A stretch of DNA of 64,000 nucleotides, taken from NCBI GenBank assembly GCA_949752795.1, contig OX457056.1, forward strand, positions 176,910,428-176,974,427. The letters run 5' to 3'. Below the pieces are notes generated by a model that did not search any database, was not told the DNA's origin, and worked only from the letters and a program-made list of their open reading frames with translations. Of this stretch, positions 52,860-64,000 are shown piece after piece. The DNA is from Hyperoodon ampullatus. Lineage: Eukaryota > Chordata > Mammalia > Artiodactyla > Ziphiidae. The translations under genes were made by a program, and so were the position numbers. Positions within the stretch are counted from its first letter, which is position 1, and every line of letters starts with the position of its first letter.

Positions 52860-53590
52860 TATCTCAGGTTAGGTTCCCCAGGAAGCAGACTCTGAGATGG
52901 AGATGAGCATGCAGGTTGTTTATCAGCATCAGTGGGAGGAAGGGAAGAAAGCAGGACTGGGCAGTGGGAGAAGTCGAGCTGTGATGCAGTCTTAGTAGGA
53001 GCTTCAGCCAACCCTACAAGAAGTTCTGAAGACAGATGGACCCTTGGAAGCTTTCCCAAGGGGACAAGGCAGTCCTCTTAGCTGATGCCATCTCAACAGC
53101 TGAGGATTTAGTCATCCACTTCTGAGTGGCACAGCAAAACATCTTCCACAGATGGGAGGACATGTGGTTTAATCATGGTAATGCCAAGGAAGTCTATGAC
53201 TCTTTACCTAGAGACCTCATAATGTGGCATCTGATTCCTTGGTGATGTTACAGCCCTCCAGGGACTGGTTCATGGTCTGCCAAATCCAAAACCCTGATGG
53301 TGTGAGCATATAGAAAACGGACCTGTCTCAGAGGTGCACTCACATTAACTCAGGTTCACAGATAGCAGTGCATACAACTGGATGACGATATATTTTATGA
53401 CTGACATAAGTTCCACTAAAACTGCAGGTGTCAGCAAGACTTGTCCCTTGTTCCAGAGCCACCTACATACAGCTTCCCAGGCTGCACAGTGCAGAACCCT
53501 AGGGGCTGCCATTCATGCGGACTGCAGTGAGACTGGTGCAACCTCCACTCCCACAGCTGTGCAGTGCACCGGCCCTGAATAACCAATAGG
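52860..53590. repeat. Mammal-wide repeat, family not assigned
   Basis: CTCAGGTTAGGTTCCCCAGG, GCAGACTCTGAGATGGAGAT, GTTGTTTATCAGCATCAGTG are phrases I associate with a common mammalian repeat. Its right limit is unclear. 53600-54090 is unassigned. Confidence 0.4.
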
Positions 53591-54104
53591 TTGGTTGTTA
53601 AACATGGAACCAGGTGAGGAGGGTCAGGTAGGGAGACTTTAGAAGTGGCCCTCCGATAACAAGGGAGGGAAGAATGCAGTGAGGAGACAGTCCTCCTCAC
53701 TGCAAAGATAGTCTTGCCAGTAGAACCACAATATTACACGAAGTTTGTTGGCCAAGGTTCCATCCCAGGTGTAGCTTTTGAATGAGACCTCCCTTTAATC
53801 ACGTTTATAACCAAGAGAAGAGGATGCACTCCACAGGCGAATTCATTGCCTCTCTGCATATAATACAGTTTAAATAACTAAATACTGGTTAACTAAATAA
53901 CTAAAATAAGCTAAAGCTTATTTTAGAATATTGTTCCAATAAGGTTTAAAAAATATTTTTGTATTTTTCAAAAGGCAACAACAAATAGGTCAATATATAC
54001 TATATGCCTTATGGTCCTCGGTATGTAAAACTCTTCTGTGCTAATTTAGGTAATTAGGAGATACAAAAAGTTTACATTTGGTTTATGAATGAAAACTCTA
54101 GTTG

Positions 54105-54300
54105 AGTAATCAAACAGACCAGTTCAAGTCCCATCTCTGTCACTTAGCAGCTTTGTGATCTGGGGCAAGTTACTTGGTCCTCTAAGCCTCAGTTTCCTTA
54201 TCTACAAAATTTCAATAATAACAATCAATAAGAACTAATTCAGAGCGTAGCTTTGAATATAAAATAAAATTACATGACACAATGCATATAGAACGACACA
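54105..54300 (+). repeat. MIR SINE
   Basis: CAAGTCCCATCTCTGTCACT, TGTGATCTGGGGCAAGTTAC, CTCAGTTTCCTTATCTACAA. Confidence 0.8.
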
Positions 54301-54351
54301 ACATCTAGTACTTATGTTCAAAAATGTTAAATATTATTGAGTAGAATCAGG

Positions 54352-54563
54352 CAAATTTTTTCTGTAAAGGGCCGGATAGTAAATACTTTTTGACTTTGAG
54401 GGCCATTATGTCTCTGATCCAACTATTCAGCTCCATCAGTGTACTGCAAAAGTAGCCACAATAAATATAAATGAATGGGCATGGCTATGTTCCAATAAAA
54501 TTTTGCCTACAAAAACAGGCAGTGGACTAGATTTGGCCTAAGACCATAGCTTGCCAACCCCTG
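54352..54563 (+). repeat. hAT-type MER element
   Basis: GGCAAATTTTTTCTGTAAAG, GGCCATTATGTCTCTGATCC, TTCCAATAAAATTTTGCCTA, ending GCTTGCCAACCCCTGG. It is the intact relative of the broken element at 44348-44795. 54570-55145 is unassigned. Confidence 0.75.
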
Positions 54564-55149
54564 GACTGGATAAACTGATTCATTTCATGGCACAATAGTA
54601 AAGTCTATGCAATACTTTTTCTATCCCCTTTGTTGCAGACTCTTGAATTGATACTCAGTGATTCCAAGAGAATCTGCCTCTCCTTGCTTCTTCCTTAATG
54701 AACATGAAATATCATCAGCTCTAAGGGGAAAAAAAAAAGACTTCTAACCCTACTCATTCAACTCAGGCCTTCAAAGCCCAAGAGAAAAATAAAGTTGCCG
54801 ATTGTCCTTGCTGGGCTCAACATATCCAATGTATTTGAATGGCCATTTTACATTTTCAAAAGTGCTAACAGATACCACATAGTAAAGTGTATTATCCGTG
54901 ATATCACATGTTATTCTGCATTTTGGGTTGTTACCTCCGAGCTCTGCCAATTGTGGATCTTAGCAACCAGTGGGTGGTGGCATCTCCATTTAATATTAAT
55001 ACTGAATACTCACCTAGTCGCAGCCCCTTACTTTAGGAAATAAGACCTCTCTCAGGCATTTCAAAATAGTTATTTGTAATTTGTAATTACAAAATAATCA
55101 TTTAGCCTCTTAGAATTCCATCCAGATCTCATTTATAAATGTATTTCAA

Positions 55150-55620
55150 TTAGTCTATTGTGGATTGAATTGTGCACCCCCCCAAAAACAAAGTTTTATC
55201 CACACCCTAATCTCTGCAACCTATGAATGTGACCTTGTTTGGAAAAAGAGTCTTTGCTGATGTAATTAAGTATCACAAGATGAGATCATCATGGATTGTC
55301 TGGGGAATTACCTAAAACCATTGACAAGTATCCTTAGAAGAGACTGAAGAGGAGAAGACACAGGGAGAAGAGACGGCCATGTGAAGATGGAGGCCGAGAT
55401 TAGAGTGATGCAGCCCTGTGCCAAGGAAAGCCTGGAGCCACCAGAAGATGGAAGAGGCAGGGAGAGATCCTCCCCTAGAGCCTTCAGAGGGAGCACAGCT
55501 TGCCAACATGTTGCTTTTGGACTTCTGGCCTCCAGAATGGTGAGAGAATAAATTTCTGTTGTTTTAAGCCACCAAGTTAGTGGGGATTTGTTATGGTATC
55601 CCTAGGAAACTAACACACAG
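55150..55620 (+). repeat. MLT1-type (MaLR) LTR
   Basis: Opening TGTGGATTGAATTGTGCACC, middle TGGAGCCACCAGAAGATGGA, and end TTCTGTTGTTTTAAGCCACC, then TTTGTTATGGTATCCC. Well preserved. Confidence 0.8.
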
Positions 55621-56009
55621 TCCAAAAAAATCAAATGGAGTCAAAAGCAAGGCAGATTGTTTAACAAAATCATGACATTTCAAACTCAGCTACTTAACTA
55701 AAATATTCAGCCTACTAAACTATAGATCTTCTATGCATATATCACTTTGAACATGGATGTTCTTATCATTTGTGAGATAGAATTATATTGGAAACCTGTA
55801 TTTTGGTTTCCCCAAGGAAAACAAACCTTGCCTCTTTTCTAAGGTCATACCCCTCCCATACATCATTCAGGAACAATGAAGGATTCAATTGTCCACGACA
55901 ACTTTTCCAAGTGCAATGTTAGAAACAAAGCAGGGACCACATAAAGGCACAATACAGCATCTCTGAATAAGCCATTCTTGTCTTATTTATTATCACCTCA
56001 CATAGGACT

Positions 56010-56190
56010 CATTCAAATACATTCAGCAAGCACTTACTGTGTGCCTAGCACATGCCGGACTTACTGCTAGGTGCTGAGCAGTCAGAGATGAGTCAGATAT
56101 AGTTCTTGTGGTTTAGTTGAGAAAATCAAAGTTGACTGAGACAGACAAATAAGGAGTCAGGTATGGTGTGTGTGACAAGTGAGAAAGCAT
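56010..56190 (-). repeat. L2 LINE fragment
   Basis: CATTCAGCAAGCACTTACTG, then CATGCCGGACTTACTGCTAG, an inverted L2 3' end. 55620-56000 and 56190-56465 are unassigned. Confidence 0.6.
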
Positions 56191-56479
56191 AGTGGCGATG
56201 GGAGGCCAAATAGAGGTGCCCCTGACCCATGGGGACAGGAGGAGAAGGAGGAGATGGAAGCTGGGCTGAATTTTGAAAGCGTGGTTGACTGGATTCTGGG
56301 CTGGGACACATAGCATCAGGGAGCAGCGAGTGAGAGCATGGAGGCCTGGGAAACTGCCAGAGGGTCGGTATATCTGGATTAGAGAATTATATTACAGAAA
56401 GGCTGAAGACTCAAACAGACCTGTGATGGTGAAGGGCCTTGGCAAGAGTTCAGATTTCATCCTCAAAAACATTAGAGTG

Positions 56480-56691
56480 GGCTTCCCTGGTGGCGCAGTG
56501 GTTGAGAGTCCGCCTGCTGATGCAGGGGACACGGGTTCGTGCCCCGGTCCGGGAAGATCCCACACGCCGCGGAGCGGCTGGGCCTGTGAGCCATGGCTGC
56601 TGAGCCTGCACGTCCGGAGCCTGTGCTCCCCAACGGGAGAGGCCACAACAGTGAGAGGCCCGCGTACCGCAAAAAAAAAAAAAAAAAAAAA
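56480..56691 (+). repeat. CHR SINE, short form
   Basis: Complete, with a 21-A tail and target duplication ATTAGAGTG at 56471-56479 and 56692-56700. Confidence 0.95.
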
Positions 56692-56709
56692 ATTAGAGTG
56701 CCATTAAAG

Positions 56710-56939
56710 CAGCAGTCCCCATCCTTTTTGGCACCAGGGACCGGTTTCATGGAAGACAGTTTTTCCACAGATTGGGGGTGGGGGGAATGGTTCAGGCAGT
56801 AATGCCGGCGATGGGGAGCGATGGGGAGTGGCAGAGGAAGCTTTGCTCGCCTGCCTGTCGCTCGCCTCCTGCTGTGCGGCTGGTTCCCAGCAGGCTGCGG
56901 ACTGGTATCGGTCCACGGCCCGGGGGTTGGGGACACCTG
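56710..56939 (+). repeat. MER1-like hAT-Charlie element
   Basis: Terminal inverted repeats CAGCAGTCCCCATCC and GGTTGGGGACACCTG, GC-rich interior (GACCGGTTTCATGGAAGACA; CTGTGCGGCTGGTTC). The 8-bp flanks CATTAAAG (56702-56709) and CGTTAAAG (56940-56947) fit a hAT target duplication. Confidence 0.8.
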
Positions 56940-56949
56940 CGTTAAAGAG

Positions 56950-58440
56950 TTTGGCATCAGTTACTGAATGATAGGATCAGATTGCTTTCTGGAAATGTTC
57001 ACGTTCTGCCGTGAGGATGTTGGATCCGGATGGAGCAGGAGCGGTCAAGGAAACCATGTAGAGAGGCTGTTGCCACTATCCATCCAGGCTTTCAGAAAAC
57101 CTGGCAGTAGCAATAGGGGTGAAGAGGAGTGGAAGGTCTGGAGAGGGTATTAAAGGGCTAGCTTTTAGGGCTAGCTATAGGGTCGGGGTAGGGGAAGGAA
57201 ATGTAGTTTTTGAAAATTATTCTCTCTCTCAAGTTTTTGAACACCAGAAGGATTAAGCACTGTCTTTTTATTCATCTCTGTACCAGCCCGACCACCTGTA
57301 CAAAATAAGTCTTCAATTTGTTAGTAGTTGAATCAAATTTCCCAGGTTTCTATTAGAAACTGAGGTTCCAGATACTTTCCACAGTGCTCTCAGAATACCC
57401 TTCACTTTCAAGTATATAAAGCTATTATGAGAGATAATTTATGGCTCCCAGAGGGCCTCCTGTTTTTGTTCATCTGCCCATTTAGCAGCCTCTTACTGGA
57501 TTAATGGCCTGGTGCATGAATCATGGCGACAACCCGCACAGAATTAAGCGCTAACAGGAGGTTCCAGGAGAGCCATCTCTGATGCCTCCTAGAGCCCCAA
57601 GCAAAGGCCAGCCGTGGTTGAAACCCCGATCCCACCCCACCCCCACCCCCAGGTCTCTCACTGGCATCTGTAGCATACACATTTATACTCATTCTGTAGA
57701 AAGGCCCATGTTCATGTCTCCTTAGCTACAATCTCTAAAGAAATTCCTACAGCACTGCCTATGGAAGCCTTTTAAAATCATTTTATGAATAGCAGACTGG
57801 CTTCCTGAAGGCAGAGTGCCTCCAATGTGCTTCGACAGATAGGCTTTTACATCAAGAAGAGAAAGAAACCAGAGAAAGTAAGACTGAAAAGCTACTCAGG
57901 AGTTGGCAGGGTAGCAACGGCATGGAGTCATTCAAGAGGGAGAGGTGACTTCGGGCTGGGTTGCAGGGATGACTTGAGCTGGGTCTCTAAAGACAGGATT
58001 TAGCCAAAGTTTTGGAGGGAGTCCTATTGACAGTTTGGGGCTGGATGACTCATTCATGCTTCATGCATGGCATAATGCTTAGCATCCCTGACTCCTGCCC
58101 GCTACGTACCAGGGATCCAAAATACTCCCCGACATATACGTTTCCAAATACCCCCTGGAGGGCTGAACTTTACTGGGTGTGTGAACGAACCACTGATGGA
58201 TAGCGAAGGGGAATGTGAGAGGGTGATTCAAATGGAAGAGACCAAGGTGTGGAGAAGGACACATGAGACATTCTCAGACCACTGGTAGAGCATTGTGACT
58301 GTGGTGGAGGATTCGAGAGGAAAACAACTTTTAAAACAAGCTAAAAATGAGGTTTGTCATTAAATTCTATTCACAACATGTCCAAATGGCCCCCAAAGGC
58401 CATGTTAAACACTAATGTCGGATTCAGTTAAGAAGTCAAA
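56950..58440. other. Intergenic stretch, unassigned
   Basis: GC content is higher than average. No gene or nameable repeat; short C-rich run at about 57630-57652. Confidence 0.5.
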
Positions 58441-58449
58441 GGCATGTAG

Positions 58450-58600
58450 TAGATGGAATATGAGCTTTGACTTCAGACCTAGTTTGAATCCCAGCCTCAC
58501 CACTTACTAACTGTTTCCCTGGGCAAATTACTCATGGTCTCTCGGCCTGCTTTAACAACTTCAAAATGAAGATCATACTTCCTCAAAGCATTGTTGGAAT
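58450..58600 (+). repeat. MIR SINE
   Basis: TTTGAATCCCAGCCTCACCA, then CCTGGGCAAATTACTCATGG. Beyond it, 58610-59010 may be an LTR relic (polyA-like CTTATTAAAACTGCC near 58916) but is not assigned. Confidence 0.75.
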
Positions 58601-59066
58601 CTCATCGTGTTTGAGGAGGTCATTAAGAGGACATGACCCCAGTTGACCTTCAAGCTGGACCCAAGCAATCAGAGGCTCCTCACTCCCTGCTCCCCTGTCC
58701 TTGGAATGTACATTCTGCCCACTGTACCTGCACTAGGAGCCACTTAAAGGATACAGCTTTGACAGAGCAATGTATTATTGAGAACGTCTAGACAGTATAC
58801 ATGACTGAACCCCATTAAGGCTTCTACACAAACTCCTAAGATTCTGGTGGGTAGGTGGGGAGATCTACTCATGTTGCAGCCACCCAAGACAAACCTCGTA
58901 TGTAAGGTCTCTTGCTTATTAAAACTGCCACCTACCAATCTGCAATGATCTGCCTCTTTCTTTGGTCTCTCTTTGTTCTCCACGTAAGGATACCAATTCT
59001 GAATTTTACCAGGGAACTCCCAAAGATGCAAACCAACACATCAATCTGACATTAAAAACATTTGAG

Positions 59067-59376
59067 GGCTTCCCTGGTGGCGCAGTGGTTGAGAACCTGC
59101 CTGCCAATGCAGGGGACACGGGTTCGAGCCCTGGTCTGGGAAGATCCCACATGCCATGGAGCAACTAGGCATGTGAGCCACAACTACTGAGCCTGCACAT
59201 CTGGAGCCTGTGCTCCGCAACAAGAGAGGCCACAATAGCGAGAGGCCCGCGCACCGCGATGAAGAGTGGCCCTCACTCGCCACAACTAGAGAAAGCCCTC
59301 GCACAGAAACAAAGACCTAACACAACCAAAAATAAATAAATAAAGAAAGAAGCTTTCATTAAACAAACAAACAAAC
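59067..59376 (+). repeat. CHR SINE, long form, well preserved
   Basis: A box TGGCGCAGTGG and intact B box GGTTCGAGCCC, long 3' body, tail AAATAAATAAATAAAG, then an (AAAC)n run. Target duplication AAACATTTGAG at 59056-59066 and 59377-59387. Confidence 0.95.
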
Positions 59377-59494
59377 AAACATTTGAGCCTTGAAATAACT
59401 ACTTTGCAAATGAATATATGTTCTACCAGTGTATCTATTTTTTTTGTAAGTCCTCTAATAAATTTTGGTTGTATGTCGTTCACAGTTAGCTGGA

Positions 59495-60265
59495 AGTTTT
59501 TTCCTCTTTTTTGTTAAGCAAGGTAATATTTACACTAACTTCAAGTGTCCAATTTGGTGAACTTTTGTAATTTTGTACAATCATTGAACCACCACCACAA
59601 TCAAGAAATAGAACGATTCTCTCACCCTAAAAAGTTTCCTCACCTCATACCCAGCATCTCCCCTCACCCTGGCTCAGGCAACCATTGTATCATTATAGTT
59701 TAGCATATTATAGAATTTCATATAAATTGACTCATACAGTATGGGATCTTTGTGTTTGACTTCTTTCGTTTAGTGTAATATTTTTGAGATGTATCCATAT
59801 TGTTGCCTATGTTAGTATTTCCTTCCTTTTTATTGCTGAGTAGTTTTCCATGGTATGGATACACCACACTTTGTTTATCCATTCAAAGGCGATGGACATT
59901 TGAGTTATTTTCAGTTTGGGGCTATTACAAATAATGCTGCTACAACCATTCATATACATGTTTTGTCTGGACATATATTTTCATTTCTCCTGGGTGAATA
60001 CCCAGAAATAGATTTTCTGCTTGTATGGTATGGTAATGAATCTTTAAATTTTTAAGATAATGCCAGACTGTTTGCCAAAGTGAGTGTATTCCCACCAGCA
60101 ATGTCTGAGAGTTCCAGGTTCACCACAACCTTGCCAACACTTGGTAGCGTCAGTCTTTTTCACTTCCTCCATTCTAGTGTATAGTGGTATCTCACTGTGA
60201 TTTTTAATTGATATTTCTCTGATGACCAATCAAGTTGGACACTTTTCGTGTGCTTATGAAAATGT
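59495..60265 (-). repeat. Old L1 3' end, antisense
   Basis: Parallel to 770-1480: TTTTTATTGCTGAGTAGTTT, CGATGGACATTTGAGTTATT, CCCACCAGCAATGTCTGAGA. 60265-60680 is unassigned. Confidence 0.7.
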
Positions 60266-60684
60266 TTAATCAAAATAGCCATCAAATGAAATGCCAAAAT
60301 GCAGTTATTGGAAGCAATAACTTCACAGGAGCTACTGAACAAATTAAACAATGAGCCCCTAAATGGTATACAATATTGATATTGAAATTCTGTAATTGCA
60401 TTTTGGGATATCTCAACTTGCAGAATGAATCATTTGCTGAAGTACCTATTTTTAATTGGGTAAGTTTATGTTCTATACTGGAATGAAATGAAATTTAGGA
60501 GGCCTATAATTATGCAGAATCATAAGTAGAGACAACTTATTTGATGAGGTTTTTCTTATGAAATATTTGTTGAAGAAAGTCACTCTGAATGAAGGCAAAA
60601 AAAGTCAGCATCTGTGAAAATATTTGGGCTGAAATATTTACACATTTCAACATGCAAAAACTTAAAATTGTGAATATCCTTGTT

Positions 60685-61085
60685 TTAGTTTGCTAATGCT
60701 GCCATAATAAAATACCACAGACAGGGTGGCTTAACAGAAATTTATTTTCTCTCAGTTCTGGGAGCTGGAAGTCTAAGAGGAGGGTGTCGACAGGTTTATT
60801 TTCTTCTGAGGCTTCTCTCCTTGGCTTACAGATGACTGACTTCTGGCTGTGTTCTCTCGTCTTTTTGTGTGTGTGCTTGTACCTCCCTGGTGTCTTTCTG
60901 TGTCTAATTTCCTTTTCTTATAAAGACACCAATAAGATTGGATTAGGGGCCATTCTAATGACCTCAATTTAACTACTCTTTAAAGACCCTATGTCCAAAT
61001 ATAGTCTTGGGTATATTTGGTGCTAGGAGTCAAGGCTTCAACATAGGAATTTTAGGGGGATATAATTCAGCCCACCACACTCTTC
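60685..61085. repeat. Old interspersed repeat, probably LTR-derived (not assigned)
   Basis: TTTGCTAATGCTGCCATAAT, AAATACCACAGACAGGGTGG, GAGGCTTCTCTCCTTGGCTT, ending ATTCAGCCCACCACAC. Same family as 51733-52095. Confidence 0.6.
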
Positions 61086-61329
61086 CATTTAGCAGACCAG
61101 TTCTGACATCCCTTTTACTTCCACATAACCCAGGAAGAAACATGACCGCTGGCATCTAGTGAAGGGTATAAATGGGCCAGAGAGTAAACGCCCTCTGCCC
61201 TGCAATCTGCAGTCACCCTCGTGCTCTGTGCTTTCCACGTGTCAACATGGACCTGCCAGGCTCCAAAGTCCACCTGTTTAGGCCAGTAATATCTACCTGA
61301 CCCTCTCACACTGGCACATTAAGAAAAAA

Positions 61330-62540
61330 TAGTTCTGTTTCTTCTGTTTATAAAAGTAATATATGCTCATTGGGGGAAAAAAAAAAAAGACCAAACACTG
61401 TTGAAGTATATAGAAGAAAATAAGATCACCTCCAAAAATACACACCCAGAGATAGCCACTGTTAACTACATTTGTTGTATATCCATCAGAATGTTTTGTC
61501 TATGCAAGGACTTGTGTGCTTTTTAATATAAAAAGTAGAAGTCATAACATATATAATTTTTCAGCTTTGTTTTTTCTACTTAATATATTCTGGACATATT
61601 TCCCTTTCTATAAATAGCTATCTTAAGACCTGTCAAAATTCAGCCTGGCCAGCTGTGCCGCCACCCAGGCCTAGGTTTTACTTAGACTCTTTGGAATGAG
61701 GTAGAAGTTTCAGGGCCAAGAGAGTCAAAGACCACTCAAGGTTAAGCAAAGTGCAGCCTTTAGTCCCATACTGTTCCAACCTTCTTCCTGAAGGTGGGAT
61801 GCGCAGATTACCAAGTGATGCTGGGCCCAAGTCAGGAAGGCTCGGGGAGTGATTTGGGAGCTGATGACAAGCAGCCTCTGATGTCCTGCAGGCTTGAGGA
61901 GAACTGCCTTTCTAAGGTGGAAGCTGCCCTTACCTCTTTTATTAACCTTCCTCCAGGCTGAAATTGTGACCCTTAGCCACTCCCAATCACAATTCTATTC
62001 TCTCATTTGGGACACTGAGGGGCATCTTTCTTCCCCCAGTTCCCAAATAGACAACCTAGAAAGCAATTCAGCACAACCTCCAACAAACAGAAACTATCGA
62101 AAAGAAATTTACAAGTATCACACATTCTCCTCCTTTGCTTCAAATACACAGTCCATCTTCTGGGAATTGGGCCCAGAGGTGGATAAGAAATATAGATGTT
62201 TGTCCTAGTCTGTTCATTCAATCTCCAGAAGAAAGAAAAAAATTACAGTGTAAGAGAGTCATCAGCCCAGCCACATAATATCCTTTTAAACAAGTGCTAG
62301 GAATTCCACTGCCTAAAAGAAACCATATCAGAACTTATTTCCTATTGATAGATATCATAGGTTATTTCCAAACTTACTAAACAATACTTCAATGAACATC
62401 TTAGATATATATTTTGTACTCTTGCCTTAACATGTTTCCTTAGAATATATTCTGAGGGGTGGAATGTATGGGTTGAAGGGGATGTATTTTTCAAGTTGTG
62501 ATAACTATTTCTAATTTGCTCTCTAGAAATGTTATTGCAG
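61330..62540. repeat. Old LINE-like repeat split by about 0.7 kb of other DNA
   Basis: 61330-61625 (AAGTAATATATGCTCATTGG, CAGAGATAGCCACTGTTAAC) resumes at 62310-62540 (GGTTATTTCCAAACTTACTA, GGGGTGGAATGTATGGGTTG). It is related to 39230-39700. The interrupting DNA runs about 61630-62305. Confidence 0.5.
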
Positions 62541-62544
62541 TTTA

Positions 62545-63790
62545 TATCATTTCATTTACCTTGGTTATATACCTAGGAGTGAAATTGAGTCTCATTTTGT
62601 AAACCTATGTTTAACTTTTAGAGTAACTGTCAGATGGTTTTCCAGAGCAACTGCACGTTTTTATATCCTATCAACAATGTATGCAGGTCCCAGTTTCACC
62701 ATATCCTCATCAACACTTGTTATTATCTGTCTTTTACTATAGCTGTACTAGTAGGTGTGATGTTGTATCTCAGTGTGGTTTTGATATGCATTTCTTTGGT
62801 GACGAATGCTGTGAATATCTTCTCATATGTTTACTGGCCATTTGTCTATCTTCTTTTAAGAAATGTCTATTCAAATCCTGTGCCCATTTTTTAAATAGGT
62901 AAATTTTCCTTTTAATGTTGAGCTATAAATGTTCCTTACATATTCTGGATAGTACTAATTCCTTATCAGATATATGAGTTGAAAAAATTTTCTCCCATTC
63001 TATGGGTTGTCTTTTCACTTTCTTAATAGCATCCTTTGAAGCCCAAAAGTTGTAAATTTTGATGAAATCCAATTAATCTATTTTTTCACTGGTTGCTGAG
63101 CTTTAGGTTTCATGTCTAAGAAACCATTGCTTAATGCAAGGTCAAGAAGATTTACCCCTATGAGTCTTATAGTTTAAACTCTTACATTTAGGGCTTTGGT
63201 TCATTATTAGTTCTTTTTTGTATATGGTATGAGGCAGGGGTCCAACTTCATTCTTTTGCATGTGGATATCCAGTTGGCCCAGCACTATTAGAAAAGACTA
63301 ATCTTGGGATTTCCCTGGTGGTCCAGTGGTTAGGACTCCACACTTTCACTGCAGGGGGCACAGGTTCGATCTCTGGTTGGGGAACTAAGCTCCCTCATGC
63401 TGGAAGGTGAGGCCAAAAAAAAAGAAAAAAAGAAGAATCTTTCCCCCACTGAATTGTTCTTGGCACCCTTGTCAAAAATTAATTGACCATAAATTGGTTT
63501 ATTCTTAATTCTGTTCTATTGATCTGTATTCTATCCTCATGCCAGTACCACATAGTCTTGATTAAAATAGTTTTGTAATAATTTCTGAAATCAGAAAGGG
63601 TAAGTTCTCCAAATTAGTTGTTTTTTTTTTCATGAGTGTTTTGGATATTCTGGGTCCCTTGCATTTCCAAACATATTTTTCTAGTATTAATTCAAAACGT
63701 ACTTTCTATGTTAAGGATAGTAACCCTTTATTTATTAAACATATTACTATTTTCCCTTGCAAATTGTTTATTTTTTCTATTTAGTAGTTT
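62545..63790 (-). repeat. L1 fragment, antisense, with SINE insertion
   Basis: Plus strand reads the reverse of L1: ACTGTCAGATGGTTTTCCAG, AAGCCCAAAAGTTGTAAATT, TCCAACTTCATTCTTTTGCA, CACATAGTCTTGATTAAAAT. The CHR-1 copy interrupts it. Confidence 0.75.
63306..63430 (+). repeat. CHR-1-type SINE, short
   Basis: Head GGGATTTCCCTGGTGGTCCA, B box GGTTCGATCTC, then GAGGCCA and an A-rich tail. About 125 bp, like the copy at 20665-20789. Confidence 0.9.
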
Positions 63791-64000
63791 TAATGTTTAA
63801 TTAGTTTATTAATCTATGACTCTTTCATTCACAGTTTGGGGATTTGGCTATAGCTAACTTTTTGGAACCTCAATCTTTATTCTGCCTAAACCTACGACAG
63901 TCATTTAATCCTCCCACCACTGATCACTATGAAACTCAGACTCTACTCTACCTGAGTCACAGTATTTGTTAGTCTCTTCTTATGTAAATTGCGTGAAAGA

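Noticed and set aside
56273..56707. 144-codon plus-strand frame, and similar frames at 13801-14130, 37689-38045, 43915-44175
   Set aside because: Most of each translation is CHR SINE sequence (the recurring PADAGD, GPGRSH, AREPWPLSL words), not protein coding.
59067..59140. Possible tRNA gene with A and B boxes
   Set aside because: It is the tRNA-derived head of a CHR SINE, present in 18 copies, and does not fold into a complete tRNA.

Overview
The window is mammalian nuclear DNA and almost certainly cetacean (or a close hippo-lineage relative). Eighteen copies of the tRNA-derived CHR SINE are spread through it. It also carries a cetartiodactyl-type L1, plus the mammal-wide background of MIR, L2, MLT1 (MaLR) LTRs, MER-type hAT elements and a decayed class I endogenous retrovirus. 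Nothing prokaryotic is present.

One protein-coding gene is recognisable: SEPSECS (O-phosphoseryl-tRNA(Sec):selenocysteinyl-tRNA synthase), on the minus strand. Exons 1 to 8 lie between 20149 and 2634. Every junction has a GT donor and an AG acceptor, and together they encode residues 1-342 of about 500 in one uninterrupted frame, including the PLP-binding lysine 284. The remaining 3' exons fall off the left edge. A CpG-rich, TATA-less promoter with CCAAT, GC-box, ETS and NRF1-like sites lies at about 19840-20440.

Left part (1-20150): SEPSECS introns carrying SINEs, two L1 3' ends, an MLT1 LTR and MIR/L2 relics. Right part (20450-64000): about 43 kb of gene desert upstream of the gene. It holds an ERV1-like provirus relic with two LTR remnants (about 21810-29340), L1 fragments, and a fairly young L1 (46263-48466) that is 5'-truncated and ends at an internal poly(A) signal. 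No exon of a second gene is evident. In human the next gene in this direction is PI4K2B, which I do not see here.

I found no undescribed gene system. The observations most worth a second look are structural. A 237-bp segment at 40821-41057 has been copied 3.6 kb away into the middle of an old DNA transposon. A perfect 24-bp inverted repeat sits at 37706-37765. An L1 insertion was made from a prematurely polyadenylated transcript. An inverted SINE pair in SEPSECS intron 4 should form a long RNA hairpin.
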